Positions 36,330 to 49,633 are shown, counted from the first letter of the stretch. The stretch is DNA of 64,000 nt from Antilocapra americana (GCA_007570785.1 ML664161.1:16520861-16584860); one strand, 5' to 3'. Notes: generated from the letters alone by a model not told the origin. Program-made: numbers and translations.

Positions 36330-36575
36330 GGCCAAGCGTGAGGAGGCGGGGCTTCTGGGGGAGGAGAAGCCAGAAGGAAATCACTTCCTGTGCTCCTCCC
36401 ACTTCCCTGCAGCCACTGGAACTGAGGATTTCCGCTGAGGCGGTGGGGTTAGGCCCGTGTCCACCTCGGCGCGAGAGCATGCTACCTGCTGGGAGAACAT
36501 TTTGTGCACTGCCCGTCTACATGCAGCTGAGGAGGGAGCATCAGTGCAGTGAAGTTAACACTCGAGGACCTCGAG
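36330..36575. promoter_or_regulatory. GC/CpG-richer patch, candidate alternative promoter or first exon of PEX5L
   Basis: About 11 CpG dinucleotides fall in roughly 270 bases, including ctcggcgcgag near 36465, while the flanks have almost none. There is a GC box (gaggcggggc) near 36345 and a paired, inverted GGAA/TTCC arrangement (aaggaaatcacttcct, 36374-36389) as bound by ETS factors. On the minus strand an ATG at 36500-36498 starts a five-codon stretch (MFSQQ) that ends in CAG|GTAGCA at 36486/36485, in the phase needed to join the 33.4-kb exon. TRIP8b is known to use two first exons (1a and 1b), so this could be one of them. The donor is weak, observed/expected CpG is only about one half, and no transcript evidence is available. 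Confidence 0.3.
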
Positions 36576-37645
36576 GTGGGAGAAGTGAGGAAACAGAGAA
36601 AAATTGCTGAAAACATCTCCCACTCTGTGAGAAGATTTCAGCTTAGGATGAGTGTCCAATGTCTGACACTCCAAATACTGTATCTCCCCTCCTCCCCACA
36701 CCATTATGAACCCTTTCTGAATAACTGGAAGGAGAACCATCTAGTTATATTTTTAGTACTATTTTTTTTTAATATCACTGGGTCAGAGCTGCTGTTTTCT
36801 TAGGAACATTGAGCCTAATCATCTTTCCTGTCTGTAAATGTTCCACCATCTATCTTTAACCCTATCTACCTCCACAAAAGTGAAACAGAAAGGTAGGTAT
36901 ATTCACTTAAATTAAATAAACCATAAAACTTGGAAAATGTATAGGAAAATCATACATGGCCATGGATACAGAATGTATTATAGAAGAAAATTTTGCAAGT
37001 AAGTAACAAAACAATAATAAAGTCTGATGGGATAGAGACCTGGGAAACAAAGCACCCAATTTTTTTTTTAGAAGAAGACTTTAATAAGAGTTTATGAAAA
37101 AGTGAGAGTTTTAACTTAAAGCTTCCAGTTGTGTATGAGTTGAATTAAAAGAATTCATCATATTCACTAGGAATGGAATATAAAAGGGAAATTTTGAAAG
37201 GGAAAGGAACATATAATTTAATTAATTGTGCCAATTAGCCTCAATTACAATTTTTGCCTAACTATAGGTATGAAAATAAGTGTAAAGGTTTACATATAAA
37301 TATTTCAAAAAATTTTATTGCTATTTCTTATTCAATACTTCATTGTGATAAATACTAGACCTGATATTTATTAAAGCAAATGTTAATGAAAAATATATAC
37401 ACAGAAGAAACAAAGACCATCCTACTCTTTTCTTCGTGGTTGTCAGTATTCAATTCCTATCTTATTTTTCCTATCTTCAATTCCTTCTTCTCTACCACCC
37501 TCCCTCCTGCAGCCTACAAAATTGCTCAGTTTTTCCCTGTCCTAAAAGATGACTTCTTCACTTCTGCTTTTCCCCTAAAGGCATTCATTTAATCTCTCTT
37601 ATCTCTTTATCATCAAACTTGAAAGAGTGGTTTGTGCTCACTAGC

Positions 37646-37779
37646 CATCAGTTCAGTTCAGTCGTTCAGTAGTGTCCGATTCTTTGTGACCCCATGGACT
37701 GCAGCACGCCAGGCCTCCCTGTCCATCACCAACTCCCGGAGTTTACACAAACTCATGTCCATTAGGTCAGTGATGCCAC
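37646..37779 (-). mobile_element. BovB LINE 3' fragment
   Basis: Starts ttcagttcagtcgttcagta and ends near ccattaggtcagtgatgcca; about 130 bp. Confidence 0.92.
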
Positions 37780-37898
37780 CTTTCTTTCTTTTAACTTCTA
37801 AGCCAATCACAATCAGGTTGCAATTTACTATAATTGCCTTCTTGACAATCACCATAGGTCTCTTCTGTAGCAGTCCTTTTTTAGAGTTAATTGTATGA

Positions 37899-38107
37899 GG
37901 TGGTTTAGTCACTAAGCCGTGTGGAACTCTTACAACCTCATAGACTGTAGCCTGCCAGGCTCCTCTGTTCATGGTATTCTCCAGGCAAGAATACTGGAGG
38001 GAGTTGCTGTTTCCTTCTCCAGGGGATCTTCCTGATTCAAGAATTGAACCTGGATCTCCTGCATTGCAGGCAGATTCTTTACCAACTGAACTAAAAGAGA
38101 AATCCTA
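37899..38107 (-). mobile_element. Bov-tA SINE
   Basis: Antisense, diverged Bov-tA (agactgtagcctgccaggct; gattctttaccaactgaact). Perfect 11-bp target duplication taattgtatga (37888-37898 and 38108-38118). Confidence 0.93.
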
Positions 38108-38539
38108 TAATTGTATGAATTAGTCCCAAATGCAATTTATGATTGACTATAGATGTCAAAATAAATGCAAATATTACTTCTTTCAGTGATCAGGTCTGTA
38201 TCATGATCATGTATTTTCAGAAATATCTTTGCTGTTATTTACCTTATTATAGCTGTTAAATGGTATTGCCAGCAGCTGAATAGAGGATCAATGAGAGAGG
38301 GGAGGGTTGGGAAAGGAGATGCTGTGCTAAGAAAATTCTTGCTGAGTTTGTAGCGTCTGTGGAAAGTTCATCCAAGTGGAAAGATCCAGTTGTCCAGTTG
38401 GATATATGGGTCTATATTTTTAGAAGAGAGATAAGGACAAGACATATGAATTGATAGAGATAATTAAACTTGTCAGAGAGGTCGAGCTCATTAAAAAAGA
38501 AAATGTGATGACAGAAGAGATGAGGACTAAGGTTGGCAT

Positions 38540-38870
38540 CCTGGAGAATTGTTACATTTAAAGAATGGGCCAAAGAGAAGAACCCAATGAAGGGAGGTGG
38601 AATAGGAGTGGGTGTAGGTGTAGGAGGAGAAATTCAATGCAGTCAAAGGGCATACAGTTGTAGATGGTGTCAAATGCTGATGGAAGGTTAAAGAAGGAAG
38701 CAAACTGCATAGTTTCACTGTATTTGGCATTTTGGAAGTCATCAAGGATGTTAGGAAAAGAAGAATTAGTGATGGTGGAACTAAGATTCAGGTAAATTAA
38801 CGAATACATTGGTGGTAATGGTGAGAGAGGATTTATTTTCTCTTATGAAGCTTGAATGAAAAGGGTAAGA
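38540..38870. repeat. Ancient interspersed repeat, family uncertain
   Basis: aagaatgggccaaagagaag, gtgtcaaatgctgatggaag and tggaagtcatcaaggatgtt resemble a widespread old LINE-like repeat. Confidence 0.4.
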
Positions 38871-38919
38871 GGGACAAATTTGTTAAGATGGTAGATCTTA
38901 TGTCCTTAAGTTACAGCTT

Positions 38920-38960
38920 TAAAGAGAGAAAGAGAGAGAAATAGAAAGAGAGAGCAAGAA
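38920..38960. repeat. GA-rich low-complexity run
   Basis: Repeated agaga/aaagag units, about 40 bases long. Confidence 0.8.
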
Positions 38961-40555
38961 TGCTAGTGCAAAGACAAAAAATACAGGGCAAGAATACTGG
39001 GAAAGTTATAGTTTTCCCTCCTTCCCTTGTGTAAAGGTATTGAGTATATTCATAGTTTAAGAAACAGCAGTAATGACAGTGAAAATGTAGATACCAGAGG
39101 GTGAAGGAGAATAATTCATGAAGCATGAAAGGAAGAACAGAGTGCTTTTGGAGAGAAAAAAAATGCATGTTTCTCTTAAAATTATAATTATGTGATATAT
39201 ATTTACAGAAGAAAAATCTAGACATATATTTCAAATATTAATAGTCTTGTTCTCTGGGTGATAGAATTACACATGATCTGTATTTTCTCTTTATACTTGG
39301 GAGTTCTTCTTGAAATAAGAATGAATTTCTTTTATAATAATAAAAAAGAAAACAAAAAATGTGGTTGCTTGAGAGATCCATAAAATTGCCATAGAAAAGA
39401 CTCATTTAAAAATCTACATTGCAGGAAAGCGACAGGGTGGGAGCTTTACATTTCCTTTACTACATTTCTGGAGGAATAAATGCTAGTATTTTTAAAATGT
39501 AGATATTCATGCTACAGTTATTACTTCTGTTCTTTGTGGCAAGTGTGGTGGGATGGTGAAGTGGACTGTTTTGTTTATTGCATTTAATACACTCCTTTCC
39601 TTTTCACTCCCCCTTATGATATTAAACTTTCAGTTTTTTTGATATCATTTTGGCCCCATGTCCTTTCTTTAAGAAAAAAAAAAAAAGATCCACAGTGTCA
39701 GCACACCTACCAACATACTGCTGTGGATACAAAGAAATAATGAATGGAAAAAACAGAAAATGAGGGAGAAGGAACTTCTCCCCAAAGACTTGGACTAAAA
39801 GCTTGAGCTTTTCTCCATTTAGGACATAAGCTGAGACAGACCTTTTAAATAGAACGTCACCACCTTACCAGTTAAAAAGACAATTTGCAGATCTTTTATT
39901 TTTCTTTCATATGGAGGAAATAAACCTTCTGAAGAGAAAATATCATCATTACAGAGAATCATTTACAGAAGGGCTTACACTTGGCATTTTTCAAAAACTA
40001 TTTTTTTTTTTCTTAAAAAAAAGACATTCACAGTTGTGTTCTTCCCCCACCAACTGTGATGTTATGGCAAAAAAAGAGCCACAGGGTGCAATTTTTTAGT
40101 TTTGGGCCAGGCTTGAGCAAACATAACATATGGTAATCAAACTCAGTTCTAAAGGTATATTGCTGAGTAAAAAAAGAAATGTAAGCACAACAAATATGTT
40201 GATCCATTTTAAACCATGCTTTAAACCATAAGCATATGGCCAGATATTTAGTAATTTTTTGATTTTAGGCTAAGTCTACTTGGGAAAATAGGTACTCCAG
40301 TTACTTACTAGCTGAACAATAAAATGGAAGTGATACACAATACAATTTTCACCCTTGGCTTTGCAGTCCCTCCTTAATGCTGCCTTTTCTATCTTTAGAG
40401 TGGCTCTTGGTCTATAAGAGAATAACCTGAAGAGTGTTAAAGCTTCTTCACATTATTTTTCTATTTTCCAAGTTTCTCAATGATGAGAATTCAATAGAAA
40501 TATCCATTAAGATCACTCAATCATATGTCATTGTACAATGACATTTTCTCCAAAA

Positions 40556-40745
40556 CACAAGTTCAGTATTAGACATACACCTTCTTACATATCTTTTCCA
40601 GTATTTTATCAAATTTTATTAAAAAATCAAACATACAGCAAAGTCAAAAGAATTTTATGGTGAGCATCTGTACACTTACTACCTATGTTTCACCACTAAC
40701 ATTTTATTATACTTGTTTTTGCATATCTGTTCATCTGTCTGCTAA
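40556..40745 (-). mobile_element. L1M 3' UTR fragment
   Basis: catacagcaaagtcaaaaga, caccactaacattttattat and gcatatctgttcatctgtct follow the reverse complement of an old L1 3' UTR. Confidence 0.7.
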
Positions 40746-43700
40746 TTTTAAGGCTAAGTCTAATTGGGAAAGTATACATTTTTACAGATTCTTTCCTCCA
40801 AGGTTTATTTAATTTTAAACCTCAGAAAAGCAAAAACATTGGTTTAGTAAGCTTCCAAAATAAGAACACTAAAAGTTTAGGATTTGTTACCCTACAGCAA
40901 ATCATTATTTTCATTTGAAAAGCAAATCAGTAAACTACATTTCTAGCATTACGTGCTAGTGACAGAACCTATCACTAGGATTAGGGAAGAGGATTTCCGA
41001 TCAAAGTGCTGGGGTTTTTACAGTTCTCAGTCAAAAGCAAGTGATCAAACAACTCAATATTTTGAAACAAATCCAGAGTGTGATAGGCAGTTCCAATTGA
41101 TATTAATCATCATGTCCTCAATTTCATACCCTTTGATCATACCCTGCAAATATCTTCACTTTACTCTGGGCTGTGCGTTAAGCATTTACCTCTGGTGCAT
41201 CCAACAAAAGTAAGGAAGACTCAGGCAGGGCTAGGATGGCAAATGATTTTCTCAAAGGAGTTACATATGCTCCAGGGAACAGTCCAGTACTTGGGTGGTT
41301 TATGGAGAATAAGTAGGCAAAAACAAAAATTAAACTTGAAAATTTCAGTTATGTCAGATTCAGCAGTGTTCCACATTACTTTGAGGACAATAAAGACACT
41401 CTTTTTAACTCTCCCTCCCTTCCAAAACCAAAGAAAATCACATTCAAAAAGAAAAAAAAAGCCCAAACCAAAAGATGATGTCCATTTTAACAGGAAAATT
41501 TTGAGTTCAGTTCTTTCATCTGAAAGGCTCTTGTCTCTATAAAAATCATTTTCCCTAGACTAGGCTCTTGAAGCTGTAAATGCAGTGGTATAGCATGCAA
41601 TGACTGAGCCATAAAACTCATTTCTTGCCTACTAAAGACAATAATGATATATATATTTCAATCTACCAGATTGCTCAGCATTATGTGGCATTGGTGCTAT
41701 TTCCAAGGCAAGGTCAAACTAAAAGCACTCCCATTTGGCAATTTTACCTGTCATCCCTCAAACAGGAGGGAGTGCCTGCCGATGTAAGACAGGTAAGGGG
41801 CCTGAGAGAACTAACATCATCTTTTTGGATTCTCAAATGGAAATAAATGCTTCTATCACATAAAAAGTCTCATCCCCCCCCCAAAAAAACTAATAAAAGG
41901 GTGAATTATGTATTCCATACTTGAGAAAAATAAGAAATAATCTAAAACTAAGACTATTCACCTACGCTCTGCTTCTGATCCCTATCGACATGACTTCTTA
42001 TTGTTACAGGCACTGGCCCTACTACATGGGGGCCAGGCGTGTATTACTGCCACCTCAAACACAGGTGGCTCATCCATGGCCTCTCCAGTGTCTCCTTTCC
42101 CTTTTCAATGGCAGTTGGTGCACCTGGCATCGTACACCTGCTGCTGACTCCTCTACAACAACTGGTCTGGACATGATGATTTTATGTCCTTGTGGAAGAA
42201 AACAGCAATTATTTCACTTTAATAAAAAGGAAAGAAAAGCTAGCTGCTTCTGGAAGCACTCTGTTTGCCAAGTAAATATAATAATCCCTCTATTTTCATA
42301 CCGTCTCTAAACTCACACATTGCTTTGATGCTTTGACAGTGCTCGAGAAAAAATTGTTTCTGACAAGAGTCAACCTGAAATCTGTGTCTCAGTCACCAGA
42401 TCTGTGCAGAAGGCTGTTTACCATTAAGCTACATTTATGTGACTCATTGATAACAAGTTTTTTTATTATGGCTAAAATAACATGAGGTTTTTTTTTTTTC
42501 TTTCATCTGGATCTACACATACTCATGACATCTCAGAATAAATCTTCCCTATTCTTGAGAGTGACATTGCCTGGAGGTACAGCCCATTACTTTCATCCTT
42601 GGTGGCCTTGATAACCTCAGGAATTCTAACCCCAAACCATAGTTCCTGTTATTTATCCATCAGTCTCCTGATGGTTTCTTTCATCCATTTCTCTCCTGCA
42701 ATGGCTTATGAATTCATTGATGACAACATTATAGATAAGACATGGAAATCCCTAGATGGTGGGCAGGTCTGGGTTTCCCGTATTTGTCATGGAGCTTCCA
42801 GGCAACTACTTATTGAGGGAGCCCTTCTAAGCCACAAGATGTACAGGGGCAAGAAACATCTGGGCAATAGACAGCTCATTTATCCACTGGACATGTAACA
42901 TTGGTTATAAGATTACAACAGCAGAGTTCAGAGGATATGTAGCCAATCAAACACACTATTTTTTGACGAACAATAATTAATACCTTGCTTCATAATGAGT
43001 GGAAAATAAAGTGGCTTATAATGAAAGGCAAAGTTTAAACAGCTTTATTTATATAAAGTATTGTCACCAATCACCTGAGAGCAAATATCTTGTGATTCCT
43101 GGGCTCAAATAAAAAGGAGCTTGATGGCTAGAAACTGTAGATTTGAGTCATGAGGCAATTTTTTTTTTAATTTGAGAAAATACGAGATAGATTGTATGAC
43201 AATATTAGATGTTCAAGTACTTGATGAGTTTGTTCAGACAAAATTGTATTAATTTAGGACAAGGGTTGCTTCATATTGTTGCAAGATTACCCTTTTATCA
43301 CTCGGGGTGGTAGATTCATGACACGTGGTAGTTATGTGACAGTAATCACAAAAATAGTAATATGTAGTGACTCCTGACATTTTCAGCAAACACAACATTA
43401 CTGGAAAAAACAAGCACAAATATATGTGAATACACATGGCATTTTTGGTATTTTGCTGATTTTTACAGGAAATTCCTTATGACTTAACTGATTAATAAGA
43501 AATAATCTTCAAAAAATGAATAGTTAAAAAACCTCCCTTGTTTGATGATGAGATAAAGGATAAGAAGGAGCTTCTCAAATATGGTAATTTTATTTTCCCT
43601 TGTCATAAGAATGGATTATGTTCATTTTATTCTTGTACTACTTTAGACATTTCATATATGTTATACTTTACAGTAAAAGTATATTACTAAAATTTTATTT

Positions 43701-43799
43701 TAATATATCTATAGATTCAATATAGCTATATTTTTTCCATAAAAGAGATGGGTATCATAAGTATAAGGTAATAATGGAACAGATTTTGCCATATTTTTA

Positions 43800-43886
43800 G
43801 TCTACCAAATATACTGTGAGCTGCTTGAGGTCAGGGCTGTGTTATTCACTCATCCTCTTAAATATTTTTGATCATTTAGTATTTCT
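43800..43886 (+). mobile_element. L2 LINE 3' end, cut by BovB
   Basis: gagctgcttgaggtcagggc then ttattcactcatcctc follows L2, and is interrupted on the right by BovB. Confidence 0.6.
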
Positions 43887-44101
43887 TGTTGTTCAGTCGC
43901 CCAGTCGTGTCCAACTCTCTGCGACCCCGTGGATGGTAGCACACCAGGCTTCCCTGTCCTTCACTATCTCTCAGAGTTTGCTCAAACTCATGTCCACTGA
44001 GTTGATGATACCATCCAACCACTTCATCCTCTGTTGCCCACTTCTCCTGCCCTCAATCTTTCCCAGCATCAGGGTCTTTTCCAATGTGTTGGCTCTTTGC
44101 A
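43887..44101 (-). mobile_element. BovB LINE 3' fragment
   Basis: ttgttcagtcgcccagtcgt at the 3' end through gtccactgagttgatgatac to gcatcagggtcttttccaat; 215 bp, antisense. Confidence 0.93.
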
Positions 44102-44159
44102 TTCATCTAGTTTGAATGTGCCGAAATCTGGGGCTCTAGAGCCCACAAGGGAGGTATGG

Positions 44160-44680
44160 TACCCTGCTCAGAAAGCTTGATACCTATGAGAAAGGGAAGT
44201 AACTAAACAGATAATTATAAACAAGTGAAGAACCTGTGACAGAGGAGTCTGGGGATATGAAGGAGACCATGGGACTTTGCTTTGTGTCAAGGTCACAGGA
44301 GGCCTGGAGTAGATACTGGGATCTGAATGATGAGAACAAGCCTTCCAGATGAAGGACAGGGCCTATCTGCATGTGGGCTTGGGGAGCTGGCCTGCAAAGA
44401 GTGATACAGAAAGAAGACCAAAGATAGGAGGTATCAGGATCTCCCAGTATCAGAAATGAGGATGGTATTGGGTTTTGGGAGGATGATCTCAGATGAGGTT
44501 TCAGAGGAAGGTGGAGTCTTGAAAATCATGTCTTTATGTTAAGGGCAATATGGAGCCATGGAGGGCTTGAAGCAGGAGAGCAAGCACATTATAAAATCTG
44601 TGATTTAGGAACACTGCTCTGGCTTAAGTGTGGGAAAGAAGAACAGAGGCAAGGAGAGCAGTTAGGGGCCACTAAAGTGG
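44160..44680. repeat. Ancient LINE-like repeat, family uncertain
   Basis: ccatggagggcttgaagcag, gaacactgctctggctt and gagagcagttagggg are shared with a common old mammalian repeat (L2/CR1-like). Confidence 0.45.
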
Positions 44681-45958
44681 TCAGGGTGTGTCAGCCACGG
44701 AGCCTGTTATAACTGGTATATGGTCAGTTGAGAACTGACACACACCAGTTCTATTATGACATGCTTATTAATTCATCACTTTGGGTATCATAAGGTTATT
44801 TTTTCAATACTGGCTACTATAAGTGATAAAAGCATCTGTATTTTCTCTAGTCAGGAATTAAATTAGCAATGAGTAGGTCTATAAATCTATATGCTAGGTA
44901 CTCAATTATTTTGGTAACATGTAAAATTTTAGGAAAAATACAATGCTTCATTTTTTTCATATTTTTCAGAGAGATAGCTAGAGAGAGAGAATGTATTTTG
45001 ACTAATATAGAAAAATATTTCACATTTAATAAAGGGTATTTTTGCATTCTGTAAAGTTCTAAAGCAGCATCTGAACTTTTTTTTTCTTGTTATTTGACAA
45101 AAAAAGGGAGTCTCTTTTTTAAAAATACAATGCGAAATTGTTGAGTACTGCAGAACATCTAAAAGGATCTATTGTGAGTTTTTTGGACATCAATAACAAA
45201 AATTCTTTATGCAAACCTAAGAACTTAACTGACCAGGGAGTATAAAATATTAAAAAGGAATGTATTTACTCTTTGCTTTCATTGCATTTCACTTGTTTTT
45301 AACTTGTCCAAGGATAAAACTTTATAATGGGGGAAAGCTGGAGTCAGGTGAGGTAGAGAAAGGCAGATTCAACCACAATATTTATCTTCTTGCTCAAAGT
45401 TTCTTTGGGGATTTTTGCTACTTAATTAGATACTCCTTTGTTATTAATATTTTAAAATAATTATGTTACATGAAAACTATTGAAGGATATTCAGTTACAT
45501 GTAGGCAAGCTTCAGAGCTACAGAACAATGTTCTTTCTATAAGACCACAATATTCCAGTGAGTACACATAACTACTGATGGGCTTCTTCCATCAGTTCTC
45601 ACATTTGCATCTTTCCTTTCTTTCATTTTTAGGAATCAAACTCCAAGTCTTAGATGTTTGTATTATGGAGGTCATCACAAAATTATAACGACAATAAGAA
45701 AAACTTCTTGAACAATACAGGGCAGATAAATTTCAATGATGAAGAGTACGAAGTTCATATCAACTTGAGAGTACTGGAAAGGTTCCTTTGAAGACTTTTT
45801 GCAATTTCTGATTATTACCCCAAGTGAATACTAGTAATATATTGATAACACAGGGCTGAGAGACAGAAAGCTGACTGCAGCTCAATTGATTTAAATCCAT
45901 CTTTGGAAGTAGATGTAGACTTTAATAAAGAGACTTTTAGAAAACTGCACTGCACTCA

Positions 45959-46006
45959 AAAAAAAAAAAAAAAACAACCCACAAAAAAAACCCACCCAAT
46001 CCAAAA
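45959..46006. repeat. A-rich tract
   Basis: Seventeen or more A residues followed by A-runs broken by C; no element body could be assigned to its left. Confidence 0.85.
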
Positions 46007-46189
46007 AAACTCTGCAGTCTTGCAAAATTGTTCTGGGTAGGCGAGTGTGGGGGTTTTAAAGAGAAATGAAGTGAGGCTCCTGTAAGGAACAGCTAAATTG
46101 CCATGGACAAATGTGCCCCAAATGGAAAAAGCTTTTTAAAATTGTAAAAGCAGAGTTTCTCCTTATAGGAAACACTAAAACTTTTTTTA

Positions 46190-46245
46190 AAGTGCAGAAG
46201 TATGCCTGTCACATTGTTGATGCTTAGTAACCATTTAATGAAATC
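46190..46245 (+). mobile_element. L2 3' terminus fragment
   Basis: tgcctgtcacattgttgatg followed by agtaaccatttaatgaaat resembles the end of L2. Confidence 0.4.
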
Positions 46246-46339
46246 CTTTTGCTTTATACCAAGAGGAAAAGATTAATAACTCCCATTACTCTTAACTCCT
46301 CTTACTCTCTCTTGTTGATGTCATACCCCCAAATATTTG

Positions 46340-46369
46340 TACACAGATACACATATATGTATCTGTGTA
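46340..46369. repeat. Inverted repeat, 11-bp arms
   Basis: tacacagatac and gtatctgtgta are separated by acatatat; a stable AT-type hairpin. Confidence 0.9.
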
Positions 46370-46594
46370 TAAATATATATATACACTTTTATGATACAAA
46401 TGTGGTTGTTGTATAAATACTAAGCTACACGTTTTACTCAACAACACATGGTGAACATCTTTTCATGTTAACACACATTCATATCTACCTTGCGCATTGA
46501 AATCCACCTTACATTAAGAGTTTTGTTAAGAAAGTTGAAGAAATCCAGAAAATCATCAGACTGAAGAGTGCCTTTAACACTTAAGAGACAGTGC

Positions 46595-47768
46595 TAACTT
46601 TTGAATGTTGTCCACAGAACCCTTGTGGTTTCTGAGATTCTTTCAGGTGATCTGTGAAGTTAAAACTATTTCTCATAAAAGTACTAAAACATTTACCTTT
46701 TTTTTGCTGTGTTGACATTTGAATTGATGGTGCAAGGGCAACAGTGGGTAAAGCTGTTAGCGCCTTAGTAAGAATCAAGGTGGTAGCACCAAACTGACTT
46801 GTTGGGAACTGAACATGACCACTTTAAAGTACGTGAAATAGCATTTTACTGGAAAAAAAAAATGACAGACAAGCTACGGTTACTGAAATTTGGGAATCTT
46901 GCATTTTTCCCCCAAACAAATGAGGAGAGTCTTTCAAAGAGAACAACCAAGTTTTGTTGCCAAAATTCAAGCTTTTAAGGAAAGGTAGAATTGTGGAAAC
47001 TTGTATCTGCCACTGTGAGCTTGATAACTTCTAAACAGTTAGATGTTCCTGATGCTCTCAGTGACATTAATAAAGTAATTTTTGATATTATATAATGAAG
47101 TATGGCAGCATTTGGAAGTTAAAAACAACTCACTAAAGTAACATTTTCCAAATGACAGATGCATGGCATGATATCAAAACTATGCATGAGTTAAAGACCC
47201 ACTCAAGGTGTAGGAAAAATCATGGATTTTAATATAAAAAGTACACACAGCTTATTCATCTCACTTAAAATACCACAGTGCTACTAAACTTTAAGAAGTA
47301 ACACGTCAAGTTTTGATACTGTAATATCAAAGACTATCCATAATTATGTAAAATGACTATCAAAACTCTTCTTCCTTTCCCAACTGTATAAATGTGTGAA
47401 GACAAATTTATCTTTTTGTATTTCAACCTCCCTCAATTGCAACAGATCAAATGTAGAAGCAGATATGAGAATTCAATTTTCCTCCATTAATTCTTATATT
47501 AATGAGATTTACAAAAATACAAAATAATGCTATGCCTATCACCAAAATTTCTATTTTGTGAAAATAGTTTTAATACTGTTATTGGTGTTGAGTGTTTTAT
47601 TGCTATTTTCCAATTAATTTAATAAGTATATAGCTAAAATTTTTCATAGTCTTCTTTGTTCATACAGTAAAAGTCAATATATATAATTCATATAAACAAA
47701 AGCTCTTTAGGGTCCTTAATATTTTTTAAAAGTACAGAGGGACATTGAGATGAAAGTCTGGAAACTAC
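46595..47768 (+). pseudogene. hAT-Charlie DNA transposon relic with dead transposase
   Basis: The 1.2-kb stretch follows, block by block, the 3' half of a mammalian hAT-Charlie element of the kind that gave rise to ZBED5-like proteins. At 46723-46796 it reads I-DGARATVGKAVSALVRIK then stops after APN. Further matches are near 46950 (KIQAFKER-like), 47085 (ttttgatattatataatgaa), 47440 (gcaacagatcaaatgtagaa) and the non-coding end near 47695 (aaacaaaagctctttagggt). Stops and frameshifts are frequent, so there is no active transposase. The 5' half, including the BED zinc finger, is missing. The right end is too worn to read its terminal inverted repeat. Confidence 0.8.
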
Positions 47769-48029
47769 TTTCATAATATTAATAGAAAGAATCTAAACTT
47801 GTTCTGCGGTGGTAGAACAACCTGCCCTTGGAAAATTAGGTATTTACCCCTTCTCTTTAAAAATAAAGTCAATTTATCACTTTTAGATTCTTGTAGAAAA
47901 TTCCATAATAGACCACGTAAAAAAAAAATCCAAAAAGTCTTATGATAAATTGCATTGTATGTTACTTTGTATGTTACATTGTAAATTACATTGTATGTAT
48001 ATATCTGAATTATATCTAATGATTATTGC

Positions 48030-48210
48030 TTTAGAGTTTACAAACGCTTCTATATGGGTTATATCATACTTTTTCTAGGTACTTTCATGAAGGTAGGTAT
48101 TATTTTCCTTATTTATATTAATAGCTGAGGAAATGAATTCTAAGAGAGAAAAAGCTCTTTGTCTAGAAAGTGTTAGAATACAGAATCAGATTCAGGTCTA
48201 CTGACCTTAT
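48030..48210 (-). mobile_element. MIR SINE
   Basis: gaaggtaggtattattttcc, taatagctgaggaaatgaat and atcagattcaggtctactga follow reverse-complement MIR. Confidence 0.75.
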
Positions 48211-49340
48211 GTTTTTTGCTTTTAAAAAAGTCTTTTTGGTTATCATTGGCATAGGCTAGGCATTTCAGCTCTTGTATAGTAGAAATAAGGGCTAGGTATT
48301 GCCATATCTTTTGAATTTGAACGAGGATCCTAACATCTTACCAGCCCATTTCCTCTGCCTATATATAACGATTGTGGGAAACAACAAATGCTGAATTATG
48401 TGGAATAGTGCTTAGTATACATTAGGTCTTGTTTATTATTATTTTTTCTACTTAGCATAACAGTATAACTCTGCACAAGGCCAGAGTAGCCTGTGTTTTA
48501 CCCAGCTCTTAGGTCAAATATGAAATGGCTTAGTCAATATGACAGAAATAGATGAACATATGAAAAAGCTTCAGAATAAATGCAGGCCTTAGCAGCAACA
48601 ACAGAAAAGCAGTCTTTTCCAGGCTGGAAGCCAGAGGTCATTCTATATATATGGTGACCTACACCTCAACTCTGAGTTCAGATTTAGAGGTGATGATGGG
48701 TCAACACATCACTCTTCTGCTTGCCAGCCCTGGTCCAAACCAGCTTTGAGTGACTGCTGAACATCAACATGGACACCACCACTTTGAGGGCTTCTCCTCT
48801 GACCCCACCTCAGGCTGCTGGAGCCACAGAAAAAGCTTGAGAGTCCAGATAAGGCTTCCTAACCCTTTAAACTGTATATTCTTTTTGTTTTCCTTGTTTT
48901 AGTTCTCTTGGCTTCACACCTGGAGCCTCTCTGCAAGATAAGAGTGCCTTCAGGATGAGTCAGCCTTCCCAGAGGCTCCTACAGAGACTTTCAAATACAT
49001 GATGGTCAGAGGTAGTGCTGGTTAGATTTGGCTGGATGTGGAAGTAGATGAGCCAAATCCTGGCAGTTAAGGGAGGTAAGAGTTTCTGGAAGAAGTAGTT
49101 CATCAGCAGAGGCTTGTTCATGGTAATAATTCAGCTGCCTTTGCACATTGATCCCAACATGGACATACACATATTTATACATAGTCAGATAATAATGATA
49201 ATAACAGCTATCACTCATAGGAACAACATCATTTATACATTCTTTCCCATATAGAGATAGAAACAATAATGAGAATGACTAACTAAAATTTTTAATTTGT
49301 TAAAGTAAATTTACCTTGGGAGCGATGGTTTGCTATGCAC

Positions 49341-49387
49341 AAGAATGAAGACTTTACATATGTTATCTCATTTAATTCTCTCGTGGA
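49341..49387 (-). mobile_element. MIR SINE, left part (split by L1)
   Basis: gactttacatatgttatctc followed by atttaattctc is the MIR start in reverse complement. The remainder is at 49634-49790 (aggtcacataaccagtaaat). Confidence 0.7.
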
Positions 49388-49633
49388 CTCTGTGGATGAG
49401 GGTAAGGGTGGGATGATATGGGAGAATGGCATTGAAACATGTTAATTATCATATGTCTAATCAATCGCCAGCCCAGGATTGATGCTCGGGGCTGGTGCAT
49501 CGAGATTTCCCGGCGGGGAGGGAGGAGGGAGGGAGGAGGGAGGGGGGTTCTGGAGGGGGAGCATATGTAAACCCATGGTGCTATCATGTCATTGCATGGC
49601 AAAACTAATAAAAAAAGAAAAAAAAAAGAAAAA
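49388..49633 (+). mobile_element. Bovid L1 3' end inserted into MIR
   Basis: tgatatgggagaatggcatt, atcgccagcccaggattgat, a G-rich gggagggaggaggg block, gcatggcaaaactaataaaa and an A-rich tail are the ruminant L1 3' UTR in sense. Confidence 0.93.

Noticed and set aside
36226..36610. Plus-strand ORFs of 70 and 90 codons in the GC-rich patch
   Set aside because: Overlapping frames without recognised protein; the GC content explains the openness.
41921..42310. 129-codon plus-strand ORF
   Set aside because: No recognised protein, no splice context and no composition signal; probably chance in intron.
46340..46369. Hairpin as a possible small RNA
   Set aside because: The arms are only 11 bp and AT-rich, too short for a microRNA precursor.
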